Positions 1-64,000 of a DNA stretch of 64,000 bases are shown piece by piece. A program made the translations under genes and the position numbers. The notes beneath the pieces are model-generated. The model made no database searches. It saw nothing but the letters and a program-made list of their open reading frames with translations, and was not told the origin of the DNA. The stretch is taken from NCBI GenBank assembly GCA_029948255.1, contig JALIZF010001710.1, positions 558,001-622,000 of the forward strand, read 5' to 3'. Position 1 is the first letter of the stretch. Each line of letters begins with the position of its first letter. This stretch comes from Telmatactis stephensoni (taxonomy: Eukaryota > Cnidaria > Anthozoa > Actiniaria > Isophelliidae).

Positions 1-63799
<63,799 letters not shown>

Positions 63800-64000
63800 C
63801 TGTTGAATAATGTAATTATAATTATCATAATTAATCGTATCCGTATAAATGGTGTGTCACAAGATAATTCGATGTTAGCTACGAGGTTTAGAAGGAATTT
63901 GAAACAAGAACCCGTGTGAAATTAAGACTGTGATACATCATCTCGACTACACCTCGAAAAACTCCTAAGCCCCCATCGTGCTCTCCCAACTTTCCTCGTG

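Overview
The window is eukaryotic, from an animal genome. It has many short exons with consensus GT/AG junctions, AT-rich introns full of microsatellites and foldback elements, tRNA-derived SINE-like copies and a nested tRNA gene. The mix of extracellular domains and the repeat content suggest a cnidarian, probably an anthozoan such as a coral or sea anemone; that assignment is inference, not proof.

Nearly all coding sequence lies on the minus strand and reads as one giant gene that is open at both ends. I could place about 86 exons holding roughly 17.6 kb of coding sequence, or about 5,900 codons. No signal-peptide exon, promoter, terminal stop exon or polyA site was identified. Every module exon begins and ends in phase 1. 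Each von Willebrand factor A (vWA) domain is split over two exons by one phase-0 intron. All junctions are therefore mutually compatible, which is why I read one gene rather than several.

From N to C (high to low coordinates) the order is: two thyroglobulin type-1 (Tg1) modules (63.8-62.9 kb); one vWA (62.6-61.3 kb); 32 consecutive Tg1 modules (60.7-34.7 kb); five tandem vWA (34.2-25.5 kb); eight Tg1 (25.0-19.2 kb); one WAP (18.7 kb); one vWA (18.1-16.9 kb); three follistatin/Kazal modules (16.8-14.7 kb); short Thr/Pro-rich linker exons (14.2-11.6 kb); Kazal-WAP-Kazal (11.0-10.2 kb); more linkers (10.1-7.6 kb); one vWA (7.5-6.6 kb); linkers; two vWA (5.1-2.7 kb); two linkers; and a last vWA cut by the window start. 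Totals are 42 Tg1, 11 vWA, 5 Kazal, 2 WAP and about 15 linker exons.

Tg1, Kazal and WAP are all families that contain protease inhibitors, and vWA domains mediate adhesion. A secreted or matrix-bound multi-inhibitor scaffold is a reasonable hypothesis, but individual modules may only be structural.

The introns hold a truncated non-LTR retrotransposon (1.2-2.3 kb) and a tRNA-Glu gene on the opposite strand (43.15 kb). They also hold many non-autonomous inverted-repeat elements, some nested, and a 36-bp minisatellite that seems to have grown inside one of them (26.0-26.6 kb). Introns of 300-700 bp that are not listed separately were scanned and showed nothing I recognise.
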